The notes under the pieces: model-generated
What the model saw: only the letters and a program-made list of their open reading frames with translations
Database searches by the model: none
What the model was told of the DNA's origin: nothing
Made by a program: the position numbers and the translations under genes
Shown here: positions 1-9,624 of the stretch, in pieces
Layout of the letters: each line of letters starts with the position of its first letter
How positions within the stretch are numbered: position 1 is the stretch's first letter
From: Micropterix aruncella
Lineage: Eukaryota > Arthropoda > Insecta > Lepidoptera > Micropterigidae
Length of the DNA: 64,000 bases
Direction of reading: 5' to 3'
Assembly (NCBI GenBank): GCA_944548615.1
Contig: OX155963.1
Span: 30,407,985-30,471,984, forward strand

Positions 1-754
1 AAATAATTATGAATGAAACTACTTAAAGCTACCTAAATCTGCATTCACTTTGATTTGACTGAATTTCGATTTGATTGAATTCAACTACTGTGGAAGTGCG
101 GGTGACCGGAGGCGTGACCTATCTGGCGACTATTCGTAGTAAGGAAATTTGTTTTTATTCCATTACTGCGCCACGTAGGCTATAATATGTGACCTTACAT
201 AGTTTTTTTTTAATAACTATGCTACTACTAATAGAACCCTAATCTATACCAAATGCTAAGTTTTAACCTAATGCATCAATTTTCACCAAAGAGTTTTTGT
301 CATTTCTTCTATAGCAGAGAACATGTTAATGATTCCTAAATTAGATGCCCTCTGCTCGAAGACAGTGATACGCATATATTCTATTTCGTAATAAAACTAT
401 AAAACACTGGGGATTCTCTCCAATAATAACCATTTTTATTGAACCTGTTTTTCTAGTTTAGTTTTCTCCAGACGACCGTTGACTTTTATTCCAATTATGT
501 CATTATTATACATTTGATGTATTGTTATATCACTCAGACTAGACGGTGCATTTCTTTTTCGTTGCTGCGGCGCATTAATTTTTATCGTTTTATTTAACTC
601 GACTGAAAAACAGCGCAAAGCACGTATTTAGTTATTCTTATCGGATAATGCTCATCAGTGCAAGTTTAGCTTTGTATGCGGAAGATAGTAACAAACAATT
701 CGTACAGGTCTTGGGATAGTTAACACATTGATTAACACGTGTATTTCCGGAATT
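1..754. other. No feature seen
   Basis: AT-rich sequence with no convincing coding stretch and no match to the repeat families recognised elsewhere in the window. Short open frames here have no recognisable motif. Confidence 0.5.
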
Positions 755-1010
755 TACTCAATCAGACCTTTCATTTGACACTAAACCCGATATTAATGTT
801 AATTTATCGACATTTGGACATTTAGACAACTACTTACTTTATATTTGGACAGTTAAGGTATGACACTCGGGATGACAACGATTCTAACAATACCAAACCA
901 AATCGGTTTAAGCGTTTAGATATTATGGTGGAATAAAGAAACAGAAAACATACATAGATGAACGCTGAACACATTACACTCCTTTTTTATTGGACAGTCG
1001 TGTAAAAATA
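755..1010 (+). repeat. Dispersed repeat family I, copy 1
   Basis: About 256 bp aligning end to end with 39844-40109 in the same orientation. Shared blocks include 'ggacatttagacaactactt' / 'ggacatttagatagctattt', the stretch 'ttatggtggaataaag' and the end 'tgaacacattacactcct' followed by 'gtcgtgtaa'. No coding capacity was seen. The common start and end suggest a discrete short element rather than a random duplication. TIRs and target duplication could not be assigned. Confidence 0.75.
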
Positions 1011-2035
1011 CAGCCTCAAGGGTCCGTTACATACAGGGAGAGCGCGGCTGCTTAAATCATATATTTGCCCATACCGCATTATATTTTGTGGTATTTTATT
1101 TTTCATCATTGAAGAATATAAGCTGATAGAGGAATGCTTTGTTAGTATATGTAATTCGGAATAAATCAACAACAGGTAGAAATCATTTTATAAAATGTCA
1201 ATTTTTGACAATACCTATTTGTGTGCTGATAGTTAAATACAAGAAAGTTACTAACCTGTGGGAACAAAGCATTCCTTAGAAAACTCATCATTTATATAAT
1301 ACAGAAAAAATATCCGATCAGGATCAGTCAGTTTCGATTATTTTTGGTATTTCCTGAGACCTTTCTGAAATGATTTTATTGATCCAGATCGAGAATTAGG
1401 AGCCAGAATAGTAACCACGATACGTCTGTTTTTTTTCTTTGATATATTTATTGGTTATGTTTTTTTTAACAATGTGAGTAATCATGAAACATGCATCACA
1501 GCGTTACACAGCATAGACGTCATAGCTCATTTTGGTCGTAGTCATTTTTATAAACCATTTTGTCTTCATTATTTTAAATGACATTCATTGAAGTTTGTTG
1601 TTCAAAATAATTTTATACTTTTATCATGGCTATCCTTATAAAAATAAATAAAATACTGCGGGACATTGCGATTGATTAATTTGCAAACGTGCTAACTCCA
1701 TTTAAGATAATTTCACAGGGGACTGTTTAAACGTAATAAAATCTTTATTAATACCGTTATAGACATTTCGAAAGTCTATTTGGTTAGATTGTTCTTCCTA
1801 TGAACTTATTTAATTTTAGTTGTTTCATTTTCCAACTTTAGTGCAGTTAGCAAATTTGCAAATTAAGCCATCGATTGGTATTTTAATTTATTTTTATCCT
1901 TGTCTATACGTCCACCAAAAATATTTTTTCTAGTTCAAACGTAAACCATACAAAAGGAGTTGGTATAACCCAATACATGTAATGCATGGACGTCATGGTT
2001 GTCAAAACTGCATTATATATAATGCACAGACAGTC
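1011..2035. other. No feature seen
   Basis: AT-rich spacer with several T-runs. I see no repeat family, coding region or RNA gene. Confidence 0.45.
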
Positions 2036-2189
2036 AATTTGACATGCAGGCATAATTTCGTCATCGCAAGAGTTGAAAAGGTTGTGGTTGAAATCGGTCC
2101 ACTAGGGGACGCACTAATCATATTTCTATATCGAATTATTGGACTCATAGACTTGAAACTCGGTACACAGACGCCTTGTTGAGCTGAAA
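2036..2189 (+). repeat. Dispersed repeat family J, copy 1 (partial)
   Basis: Shares with copies at 7.1, 27.1-27.8, 52.7 and 61.3 kb the ordered blocks 'catgcaggcat', 'gagttgaaaaggttgtggtt', 'gaaatcggtccac' and 'cggtacacagacgccttgtt'. Only the middle and end of the unit are present. Open frames crossing it on both strands reflect the repeat sequence and show no protein motif. Confidence 0.7.
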
Positions 2190-3366
2190 TCACATTGAGT
2201 TTTCGCTTGTCAGTATATTTGCGTAAACGGTTGAATCGAACGTGTTTAATGCATTGCATTCTCACTATCCGCGCTCGTCGCTGACGAACGATGCGCGTCG
2301 TTAACTCTCGATATATTCGACGGTTCATCGCCGTACGGTGTGAGTTCCTCCTGCGAAAAATTGACATCACGATCAAATCTTTCCATGAGTCCTATGCTAC
2401 TTGCCGGGAAAATTTCGGGATGACACAGCCGACTTTGTTTTCCATATTATTTTTTTTTAATATTCACTATACCTACATAATAGGGACAGAAGATTGCAAT
2501 TCAAAAACAAACAGCTTTTTTTATTGTGCGACTTGATGTTTGCATGGCACCCGTCCTTAAAAAATAGTCTATGCAGAATTTGATATTCTGTGAGCAGTTA
2601 ATTCACCCAGCTTCTAAAATTTATTCACGGTATTTAGGCTAGATTGCTCACTTTAGCTTTTTTAACTAATTCTTATAGATTCTGCGCTGTGAGACACACA
2701 CATTTTTTACGTGTATATACGTTTAGAGCGGCAAAAGGGTTAATCATCATGTTTACACGCAAGGTATTAGTGCAAGTGTCAAGTCCTTGTCATTAACTAC
2801 TAAGCCCTGTAAACCTAGCATTATGCTGTTTGAATACTATGCAATAAATCCGGATAATAAATTGCTTGAAAGTAATCTACTTAACTTGAGGATATTCGAA
2901 ACTCTAGGGCGTCCACGCAGGTGTCCACACTGCAAAGATTTGTTATTTTCATCGCAAGCTTCGCCCGATTCCCGTGCAGAAACCAGCACTGCAAGAAGGA
3001 AGGGAATACCGTTAGAGCTCAAGGCTAAGATATGCAATTTAACCTTCACCGTTACTTCAAAGTAAACGAGGTACGGTTCACTTACTCGTATCCGATAGCA
3101 AATTTATAGATCAGCTCGCGGCATCTCGAACGTATCTCCGCAATATAATATCGTCACAATCTATGTACCTATATTAAGTAGGCGTCGAGGGAAGTAGGGC
3201 GAGTTGATTGATCGTTCCCTCCGCGATGACTATTCGTTCTTCCTCTTCTTTTTATGTGGCATTTACGTCGTCGGCGATTATTTATGTATTTATTTATTTT
3301 ATTAAACCAGTTGATACCAATTGCTACACTTGGTATAATCGAAATTAACGAAAATTACAACATACT
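2190..3366. other. Unassigned spacer
   Basis: No recognisable gene. 2230-2390 is richer in CpG than its surroundings and 3070-3240 contains a non-repetitive GC-richer patch. Neither has a protein motif. They may be old repeats or non-coding conserved DNA. Confidence 0.35.
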
Positions 3367-3665
3367 GGGCTCGATTGCGTTTCTTCGTGAACTAAAATCG
3401 AAAATTAGTCCGTGTGAACGAGACAGGGCAATGCGCTAGAGCGGAGTGTGAGATGACCGGTTATCACTTTTTCGTATTAAAACTGCCCGCCATGGTCAAA
3501 TCTTACACCGCACGAAATATGCTCGAATTTATTCGGACGAGTATAAGTTCGGCAGGTAGTATTTATCGACGATCGTTCGTTTCATATTCCGCTCTAACGT
3601 ATTGCTCTGTCTCGTTCGCTTAGACTAATTTTAGTTTTAGTTCACAAAGAAACGCAATCGGGCCC
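3367..3665. mobile_element. Palindromic MITE, family K copy 1
   Basis: A ~300-bp element with inverted arms of about 90 bp. The left arm begins 'gggctcgattgcgtttcttc'; the reverse complement of the right arm begins 'gggcccgattgcgtttcttt', and the match runs through 'gaacgagacag' and 'agagcgga'. It has no coding capacity and is consistent with a non-autonomous TIR DNA transposon. Related half copies lie at 31337-31425 and 32815-32885. The target duplication is not clear. Confidence 0.7.
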
Positions 3666-4149
3666 AATATGTATGTTGCACCATGCACCTAAATTATAAG
3701 GTTTAAACGTTGGTTTTATAAGGTATGAACGTTAAACATTCAAGCGCATATTTTCTAATTTATATAGAGGAAACAAAATATTCCAATATTTATAATCAAA
3801 TTCTTAAGTAATTTCGTAAATTATCATATCAACAATAATATTAAAAATCAAAGAGAATTATTGGATAATTTCACAAATTATCATATGGACAGTAATAAAA
3901 ATAATTTGATTTAATAAAATATTTGATTTAATAAAAAAATAATTAATTTAATAAAAAAATAAAATAATTAAGAAAGTCAAGAGCACTGAGAAAAATCGAT
4001 CAAAATCCTTATATTTTTATTATAAATTTGATTATTAATTGTTTGAATTTTTTTCTTAATAGTCAATCTATACAAAAATGAAATATACCACATACGGTAT
4101 AAGAAGGAGGGTCTTCTACTAGCTTACTTATTTTATAAATACATTAAAA
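3666..4149. other. AT-rich spacer
   Basis: Very AT-rich sequence with short internal duplications such as 'taaaaaaataa' runs near 3905-3965. No gene or defined element is seen. Confidence 0.45.
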
Positions 4150-4272
4150 ATAGGAGAAAATTAAACATTGTTTGTAACTATGAGTGCCATCTCCTTGTTG
4201 CTTTTCTTAGTAAAATCCTACCTGCCAAAACGTAGTACGGAACTAAGTAATCTAATACTCTATATAATCAGT
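4150..4272 (+). repeat. Dispersed repeat family H, copy 1
   Basis: About 120 bp shared with 32650-32775 (same strand) and 53135-53225 (opposite strand). Common pieces are 'aactatgagtg', 'cttagtaaaat', 'tgcca' and 'gtagtac'. It is non-coding. It abuts the left end of the mariner-type element that starts at about 4274. Confidence 0.6.
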
Positions 4273-4393
4273 TTTAATGCCCTACATAAAGGGTTTTTAA
4301 AAGAACTTTGTTTTAAAAAAACAAAATAAAACAAGGAATTTAGATAAAAAATATTTTAATTTGTATTGTATTAGAATTAGTAAGGTTTGGCAA

Positions 4394-5070
4394 TTATGAA
4401 TGAAAAATGATATCAGATAAATTTCCACCACGACCACGCTGACAGATGTCGATTCTTTCATCAAAATTTTCAACTTTTTGGCATAATAGCGGGTCTATTT
4501 CGTAAATCGCGTCACGGATTTTGCGTTTTAAGGCTGCAATCGATTCGATTGGCTCTGTATAGACTCTGTCTTTAACATAACCCCACAAAAAATAATCCAG
4601 TGGTGTTAAATCACATGATCAGACCGGCCACTTAACAGCTGAATCTCGTGAAATTTTGCGATTGAGAATTTGGTTTGCAATTAACAAAGCTCTGTGTCTT
4701 GTGGCACCGACTGAAACCACATGTCAGTGATATCCATATCACAATAATAGGTCAAAAGTGAGTTAGTAACATCTCTCGATAGCGTAATCCATTGACCGTA
4801 ACCGCATTTCCAGCCGCATCTTCGAAAGAAAAATCGGCCCAATCACGCCTCCAGGCAACATAGCGCACCATGCAGTGACACGTTGAGCATGCAAAGGCTT
4901 CTCAACAATCTCTCTTGGATTTCCAAAACCATTAATGCGGCAATGTTGCTTGTTGACGTATCCAGACAAATGAAAATGGGCTTCGCCTGAATAAAATATT
5001 CTTACAAAAAAACCAGCGGGTTGTTCTTGAATAAATTGGGCGAATCTTCTTCTTCTCCGTCGTTCCCTCA
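4394..5070 (-). pseudogene. Mariner-type transposase, catalytic domain and C-terminus (broken)
   Basis: Reads in order: RRRFAQFIQEQ, then YSGEAHFHLSGYVNKQ, VTAWCAMLPGGVIGP, a middle section broken by frameshifts, then CDLTPLDYFLWGYVKDRVY. This is the DDE_3 layout of Tc1/mariner-related transposases. The first catalytic Asp, expected in a 'DEAHF' motif, is Gly here (GEAHF). An in-frame TGA (rev. comp. of 4619-4621) sits just before CDLTPLD where Arg is usual. The later acidic residue in CDLTPLD is kept. Its 5' coding part continues at 5790-6205 beyond the nested LINE. Certainly inactive; the family assignment is secure, the subfamily is not. Confidence 0.85.
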
Positions 5071-5779
5071 TTACTGAGAATCGTGGCCACTAGACAACAG
5101 TTTGCCTACAAGGCTCCTCCACTTCGACCTGTCTTCTGCATGGCGGGTCGCAGATTGTATTGACCCTATTGTAACTTCTTTGATGAGGTCGTTCCATCTG
5201 GCCGGTGATCTGCCTCTGCTTCTTCTTCCCTCCACTTGACCCCCGGAAAGCATTTTCTCCAGATTATCTGGATTTCTCCTGGCAACATGACCGAAGAACT
5301 GCAGGACCCTTCTCATGCATACGGTGGAGAGCCTCACTTGGATGCCGAGTTCTTCCAGGACAGATTTGTTGGTGCGGCGTGCTGTCCATGGGATTCCTAG
5401 CATTTTACGCCAACACCACATCTCCAGTGCATCGATTTTAGTACGTGTCCGAGCCTTCAGGGTCCATGTCTCCGATGCATAGAGAAAGATCGAGAAAACC
5501 AGAGCTCGAACCAGCCTGACCTTAGTCCGCTTACTTATACCCCGATTCTTCCACAGCCTTTCTAGCTTGCTCATGGCCGATCTTGCCATCTGACTTCTGC
5601 GTGAGACCTCCTTTTCGCAGTTTCCGTCGTTGCATATCATGGAGCCCAGATAGACAAAGTCTTTCACACCTTGAAGGTCACTCAGCTCGTTGGTGCGTTG
5701 CGTGGTTCCAGCCCGGTCCACAAGCATGAGCTTGGCCTTGCTGCGGTTCATGTGCAGTCCATACTCTTCTAGGACTTTT
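5071..5779 (-). pseudogene. RTE-type reverse transcriptase, C-terminal fragment
   Basis: An open frame of about 235 codons covering the RT thumb and C-terminal region. Motifs: EEYGLHMNRSKAKLM, KDFVYLGSMICNDG, RALVFSIFLYASETWTLK, WCWRKMLGIPW, QFFGHVARR and RRSRGRSPARWNDLIKEV. This succession is typical of RTE-like endonuclease-RT proteins. The catalytic YADD region and the endonuclease are missing. The stop codon TAA (5073-5071) lies inside the target duplication, so the element itself appears to end exactly at the last sense codon. The frame is otherwise undamaged, so the insertion is not very old. Confidence 0.8.
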
Positions 5780-5780
5780 T
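5074..5780 (-). mobile_element. 5'-truncated RTE-type LINE insertion
   Basis: A 707-bp non-LTR retrotransposon 3' end inserted in the mariner-type element. The 7-bp sequence ctcatta occurs on both sides (5067-5073 and 5781-5787), as expected for a target-site duplication. Orientation is minus, so the 3' end lies at 5074. Only the region downstream of the RT active site remains, typical of incomplete target-primed reverse transcription. Confidence 0.85.
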
Positions 5781-5789
5781 CTCATTATA

Positions 5790-6205
5790 TGTTCGCCGAT
5801 CAGATTAAAGAGTTTCGGAGATAAGATGGGCGAATCTACGGCGATGTGAATGGTCGCTCGGCTTCAATTATTGCACTAAGTTGCACCTTGTAAGACTTCA
5901 AAATGACGCAAAATTCGCCATGTGGTCGTTTTGGTTAACCCCAGTTGTTGAGGACGTCGAGGAATTGACAAATTCGGATCTTCTTCAACACTTTGGCTCA
6001 CCCCTGCGATGTTTTCACTTCAACGACCCGGTCGAACACGCATTGGTCTTGGCACATTATGTACCGAGCCTGTCGACTCAAATTTATCGACCATATTCTT
6101 AATAGCGGTCTCGGAAGGACGATTATGTTGACCGAAAGTATCACGAATTTTACGAAATGTGACTTTTACAGATCCACTATTTTCCTAGTGGATTTTTTAG
6201 TATTT
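5790..6205 (-). pseudogene. Mariner-type transposase, N-terminal DNA-binding part
   Basis: The minus strand reads GSVKVTFRKIRDTFGQHN, RPSETAIKNMVDKFESTGSV, then a stop, then EDPNLSIPRRPQQLGL and TKTTTWRILRHFEVLQ. This is the paired helix-turn-helix of Tc1/mariner-like transposases (first HTH, linker, second HTH with TTTWRILR). Frame changes and stops occur between the blocks. It continues into the catalytic part at 5070-4394 once the nested LINE is set aside. Confidence 0.8.
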
Positions 6206-6368
6206 TAATGCGATTTTTCGAGCGAAATTTAATTCATTGTAACAATTGCCTACTACTGATATGTCAAAAAACTAAATGTCAATACTGTCATGTCGGTGGT
6301 GCAAAACTATTGAAAAAACAAAGTTCTTGTTGAAAACCCCGTTATTTGCGATTTATTTAAAGGGCGTT

Positions 6369-7085
6369 ACATTCAGGAAAATATTTATAATAATAGATTG
6401 AAAGATAAATGAAGTTCTTGTCATTGTAAAACAAAATAAATGTAATTGTATTTATGTAGAAATCAAAGAATCATTGTTTCTTTTAAACCTGTGTCTTTAC
6501 TACATCATTTGTGGGTAAAACCAGTTCAGGAAATTGCGAATTACCAAAATAAAAATGCGCTTAATAGGTTCTCTGCAACTGCCAGTTTTGATGTAAATGA
6601 AGCGCGTGCGTCGTTATGTAAATGGCCGCGAACGCATCGCACCGGGCTGCTCTCTTCCCTATTCAATTTTTCGCATCGGGCAAATTTATTCTCGCGCATA
6701 ACAATTTCCCCGTCCATAAGTCGAAGCGGGCGAGTCGCGGTCGCGTGGCACTTTTAACTCTGCTTTTTTTGCAGTTCATCGAACGACTGTGTTGTTTTCC
6801 CCCTGCTTATAATAATGGACGATTATTTATAGAGGCACGCGCCGTATCCGCACTCTGCCGATAGGGGGAGGCTAAACGAGTGCTTTATTACACACCTTGC
6901 GCTGCCGCCATACTTTCATCGCATCGCATTACACGACTATAATGCAATAGCAATATCGTCGCCTTGGAGGTCAAAAAAGCTAAGCCACAAAACCGAGAAA
7001 ACGGCGTTTGAAAATTTGCGCGGCAAAAAATTATAATAATTTACAAAAATCTCTGATTTTTCTGGCAAAGGAAAGTATTTTGAAC
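6369..7085. other. Non-repetitive GC-richer island
   Basis: From about 6600 to 6960 the sequence is clearly richer in GC and CpG than the average of the window, matches no repeat recognised here, and has no convincing protein motif although two overlapping frames stay open for 80-100 codons. This texture is what conserved non-coding or promoter-like DNA often looks like in insects, but nothing proves function. The phrase 'gctaagccac' with 'accgagaaaacggc' at 6978-7006 recurs at 7271-7303, bracketing the J repeat. Confidence 0.3.
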
Positions 7086-7282
7086 GCACTTCCGTGTGTC
7101 GGTGTGAATTACTCCACGATAGCGACCAAACGCTTCATCCAATTGAGCTGAAATTTGGCATGCAGGCATCATTTGGTCATGGCAACAGTTGAAAAGCTGA
7201 AATTATGGTTGAAATCGGTCCACCAGGGTGCGCTAGTCATACTTCAATCTCGAACTATTGGACTTAGAGGCTAAGCCACGAA
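7086..7282 (+). repeat. Dispersed repeat family J, copy 2
   Basis: Contains the J-unit blocks in order: 'ccacgatagcg', 'aaacgcttcatcc', 'gagctgaaatttggcatgca', 'gttgaaatcggtccaccagg' and 'attggacttagag'. It is flanked by a near-duplicate of about 25-30 bp ('gctaagccac...accgagaaaacggc' at 6978 and 7271), which could be a diverged duplication made on insertion. Confidence 0.7.
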
Positions 7283-8498
7283 ACAAGTAACCGAGAAAAC
7301 GGCAAAGAAACATACATACAAAAATACATGTATGAAATTGTAACGTAATACAAATCTCTCCTCCCCCCCCCTCCCCAAAACCCCTTTAGCATCCTAAGTA
7401 CTTAGGTATCTATTAAAGCATAAGGCGAGATAGGGCATAAGTATATCGGAAGAAGAAGAATATTTTCGTCCCAAAAATTTCTACATCTCGAGTAACCTAC
7501 TTGGTCTATTTTCTTTGAAGTTAAAGCATTCTAGATAAGGCGGGATAGGAACTCACGGAAGAAGTAGAATATCGAAAGAAGAAGAATATTTTCGACACCC
7601 CCCTCCTTCCCATAGGATTGATTATGACAGCAAATCTAGTACATTTATAGTATTTGCAGTATGACTTATTGTAGTATATTGACTAATTGTAGTGTATAAT
7701 TGACTATTTAAATTTGATAATCCTCTGACCATTTCAATTTGATTTTTTGAGTATTTATTATAATTCCTTTTCCATCCATAATTATTTCAATTTGATTATT
7801 TCACTATTTATTGCAATTCCTCTTTATTAATTACCTTTTTCGTTTTTTGAAATTAATTTTATTGCGTTTTATGATAGGTATTTTACAAATATTATTTGCA
7901 GACTGACAGACGCATTGACATATTAATGACCTAGTTTTTAGAGTAATGATTAATTTCTACATACATTGTTTATTGCCTTAAGGAAATTCCATATATTTGC
8001 AATTTTGGATGAATAAAAGACTATGGACTACTATTGGTTGGCTATACGGCGCGGCGGTCTTGTCCCGTCGCTCGCCAATCGCCAATTGCCAGTCGCTGCA
8101 GTGGCCGACTCTCACTTTCGCTCAGCGCGGCGCGGCGGCTAAAAAGCCGGCGACACATAACGGTCAAACGGACGAATTTTAGAAAATGGAGACGCCGTTT
8201 TCACTATCGATCTGCGCGCGCGCCTAACGTGGACGGAGCTGGTTTGTCCGCTCAAGCCGCCACGCCATGCACCTTGCAGTTTCTCCCAGAACGGATGAAT
8301 GCATTGCACGCCAGACCGTCTCCGCGACAAACCGCCTTTCGTCTCAATGGCTCTAGGGCGCCCCATGGCTGACCACAAAAACAAGTTGTAAGGGATCGCT
8401 ACAAGCGTGTAAAGCTGAAATCTATAAAGAATAAAACCCATACGATTTGCTATTGCTTTGATAGCAAAGGTATAAACCTAGATTGGCTACAGGTAGCT
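7283..8498. other. Spacer with short duplication and GC-rich patch
   Basis: A C-rich run occurs near 7350-7375. Segments 7413-7475 and 7522-7600 are an imperfect tandem duplication sharing 'ttaaagcat', 'gcgagatagg'/'gcgggatagg' and 'aagaagaatattttcg'. 8040-8360 is GC-rich with long overlapping open frames but no motif I recognise; no gene is called. Confidence 0.4.
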
Positions 8499-8822
8499 AA
8501 CAGTTCCTGTTCATTTGGGCCACTGCGACGCGCTCGTCCTGGGTCGGCTCACGATTCAATCGCCATCCGTTAGCCTCCTCGAAGAGGATCGACTCTGTTT
8601 TCCCCTGTCACGGCAGGTGGATCAGTTCCTCTAGGGGATAACCTTCGGGTGCTACTGGGCGGTTTGCGCATAGTGCGGCGTCAGCCAACCGACTGTGCGC
8701 TCTGACTAATAAACAGGGGAGGGAGGGGGGGTCTGGAAATGATCTTATACGTTTCCTAAGAAAGGTGTTTGTTGATCTGGTGTCTGCTACTATTGAAACG
8801 ACCCGTTGCTCAAGCGGCTCAA
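8499..8822 (-). repeat. GC-rich repeat family F, copy 1 (partial)
   Basis: Reverse-strand fragment of the F family. Shared landmarks with the 58.2-58.8 kb copy are 'ccgttagcctcctc', 'gggcggtttgcgcat', 'cgactgtgc', 'acaggggaggg' followed by 'tctgga', and 'acgtttcctaag'. It covers roughly the 3' half and stops where the mariner fragment begins. Confidence 0.7.
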
Positions 8823-8837
8823 CAAATAAAATGGCCG

Positions 8838-9105
8838 TGTCATGTCTTTTTTTTTGGTCTTTGGGAAAGTACGTGAGGGATCGATATTCCTTCTTTCTGT
8901 ATTTTTCTCACTGCATGCAACCGAACCGAAATTGCTTGATGGGTCACTCCTAGTTGATAAGCATGCTCATGTTGAATGTATGCACTGTTTTCATCCAACA
9001 AATCATGAAGCTCTTCGTCCAGCACTTCAAGCACGACCAGGTCTTCAAGGATGAAATTTTCATCGTGAAACTCACCAAAGCAATTTTTACAAGTCGTATG
9101 GGTTA
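8838..9105 (-). pseudogene. Mariner transposase N-terminal fragment
   Basis: The minus strand reads CFGEFHDENFILEDLVVLEV, DEELHDLLDENSAYIQHEHA, YQLGVTHQAISVRLHAV and RKIQKEGISIPHVL. This is the mariner DNA-binding region: the loop between the two HTHs (FDLED-type), then the second HTH (LGVTHQAIS-RLH). It is truncated on the N-terminal side by a LINE 3' end (9118 onward) and on the C-terminal side by an F repeat. No catalytic domain remains. It is distinct from the element at 4.3 kb. Confidence 0.75.
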
Positions 9106-9117
9106 CGGAATTATATT

Positions 9118-9624
9118 ACACTACATTACATTTTCGTCGTATCCAATTGACGGCTAAAGACCGCTCTTAGACGTATCAAAATAATTAGGTTATGTAGTAA
9201 GTTTCGTTACTACTCTTTACTGAACATACATAGGTAGTCAAGAATTAACTACTAGATTGTTAAACTATAAATATAAATAATCAAAATAGAAGCCAGCAGT
9301 GGCGTATTATTAAAATTGTCAGTAAAATGTTAAATAATCAAATTAAATCTACGTTATGCATTTTAAACTAAAAGTACAGATATAAGACCATATAAAATAA
9401 TCAGACAATAAGGCTCTACTTTTTTAAGTAATTTAAATGGGCGCAATATTTGAAAAATCATGGCCCTAAAATTTGGCCAGATTATAGAAAGGGTGGCCTA
9501 TCAGCATCTCCTTGATGTTTTTTTTAATGTTATGTCCTCCAGCTGTTTAAATTTTGTAGGGAGTAGATTATAGAATTTAATGCTAAGGTACAAGTAGCTT
9601 TTCTGTACTTTTGCCACCTAATGT
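9118..9624 (-). mobile_element. LINE 3' end L1 (5'-truncated)
   Basis: The reverse complement of 9118-9624 matches 12045-12592 closely. Landmarks: 'gtacagaaaagc', 'aaattctataatctactccc', 'tacaaaatttaaacagctgg' and 'gaccgctcttagacg' with its reverse 'agagcggtctttagccgtca'. The outer end is an ATGTA-type simple tail, as at the 3' end of many non-LTR retrotransposons. It includes the last few RT codons plus the 3' UTR. Confidence 0.75.

Larger units (their letters stand above)
4274..6368 (-). mobile_element. Mariner-type (IS630-Tc1-mariner) DNA transposon, dead, with nested LINE
   Basis: Inverted ends match: left 'gccctacataaagggttttt' then 'agaactttgttt'; the right end read in reverse gives 'gccctttaaataaa', 'ggggttttc' and 'aagaactttgttt'. 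Between them a transposase can be read on the minus strand from the N-terminal helix-turn-helix (about 6190) to the C-terminus (4394). A 707-bp LINE fragment (5074-5780) interrupts it, flanked by the 7-bp duplication ctcatta. Without the insert the element is about 1.39 kb, normal for the superfamily. Premature stops and frame breaks show it cannot make transposase. Confidence 0.85.

Noticed and set aside
2002..2376. Open frame of 124 codons on the minus strand
   Set aside because: It overlaps a J-family repeat and has no recognisable domain; length alone is not evidence.
8034..8441. Overlapping open frames of about 100 codons in GC-rich sequence
   Set aside because: High GC reduces stop frequency; both strands are open at once and there is no motif.
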